A stretch of DNA of 23,730 nt. Source: Eubacteriaceae bacterium UBA4266 (GTDB lineage: Bacteria > Bacillota > Clostridia > Eubacteriales > Eubacteriaceae). This document shows positions 23,701 to 23,730 of the stretch, piece by piece. The stretch is taken from the NCBI GenBank assembly GCA_002396065.1, contig DGWE01000007.1:1-23730 (forward strand). Reading direction: 5' to 3'. The translations under genes were made by a program, and so were the position numbers. The notes under the pieces were generated by a model. The model saw nothing but the letters and a program-made list of their open reading frames with translations, was not told the DNA's origin and searched no databases. How positions within the stretch are numbered: the first letter of the stretch is position 1; each line of letters opens with the position of its first letter.

Positions 23701-23730
23701 AAAAAAGCAGACAACATGGAGTTGTCTGCC
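23701..23730 (-). terminator. Terminator-like hairpin upstream of the MATE gene
   Basis: On the minus strand GCAGACAAC and GTTGTCTGC form a 9-bp perfect stem around TCCAT, followed by TTTTTTATTTT. It is either the terminator of a gene beyond the right edge or an attenuator in the MATE leader; the window ends at its outer edge. Confidence 0.8.

Noticed and set aside
1..23730. CRISPR array, phage, insertion sequence, toxin-antitoxin or defence genes
   Set aside because: No regularly spaced repeats, transposase, integrase, or known defence motifs were seen on either strand; gene content is housekeeping.

Overview
The window looks like ordinary chromosome from a low-to-mid GC Firmicute of class Clostridia. 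This is inferred from an IspH-ribosomal protein S1 gene fusion (a recognised clostridial arrangement), the scpA/scpB-cmk-plsC gene order, an ATP-type PEP carboxykinase, a LonA protease, and strong purine-rich ribosome binding sites. A member of the Eubacteriaceae is plausible but cannot be proven from the sequence. I see no phage, insertion sequence, CRISPR array or clear island.

Layout. (1) 1-8666, plus strand: a dense cluster in the order lysA (5' end outside the window), site-2 protease, scpA, scpB, an RluB-type pseudouridine synthase, an MnmM/YtqB methyltransferase, a BaiN/HI0933 flavoprotein, cmk, plsC and ispH-rpsA. The neighbours mostly overlap or abut, so translation is probably coupled. 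The cluster ends in two tandem terminators. (2) 8808-11553: a good promoter drives comM-dprA, two DNA-uptake/recombination genes. (3) 11559-13556: coaBC (minus, coenzyme A synthesis) diverges from a YgjP/DUF45 metalloprotease-like gene. (4) 13583-15415: pckA with a leader of about 160 nt containing a hairpin, then a terminator. (5) 15438-18423: a near-consensus promoter drives a cysteine-rich MarR regulator and lon. (6) 18433-18604: tRNA-Arg(CCG) with its own candidate promoter and a bidirectional terminator. (7) 18614-21687: the YjbQ-Sel1 pair (minus) diverges from an acetyltransferase-GTPase pair (plus), and the two facing promoters carry mirrored copies of the same 10-bp word. (8) 21696-23730: a DUF2798 membrane protein and a MATE exporter (minus), with a strong terminator-like hairpin at the window edge just upstream of the MATE gene.

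The first cluster joins lysine/cell-wall precursor supply, chromosome segregation, RNA modification, nucleotide and phospholipid synthesis, isoprenoid synthesis and translation, i.e. growth-linked housekeeping. I do not see a clearly undescribed system. The most interesting leads are regulatory: possible internal translation initiation of S1 inside the IspH fusion, the MarR-lon operon with a candidate operator, the mirrored divergent promoters, the pckA leader, and possible attenuation of the MATE gene.
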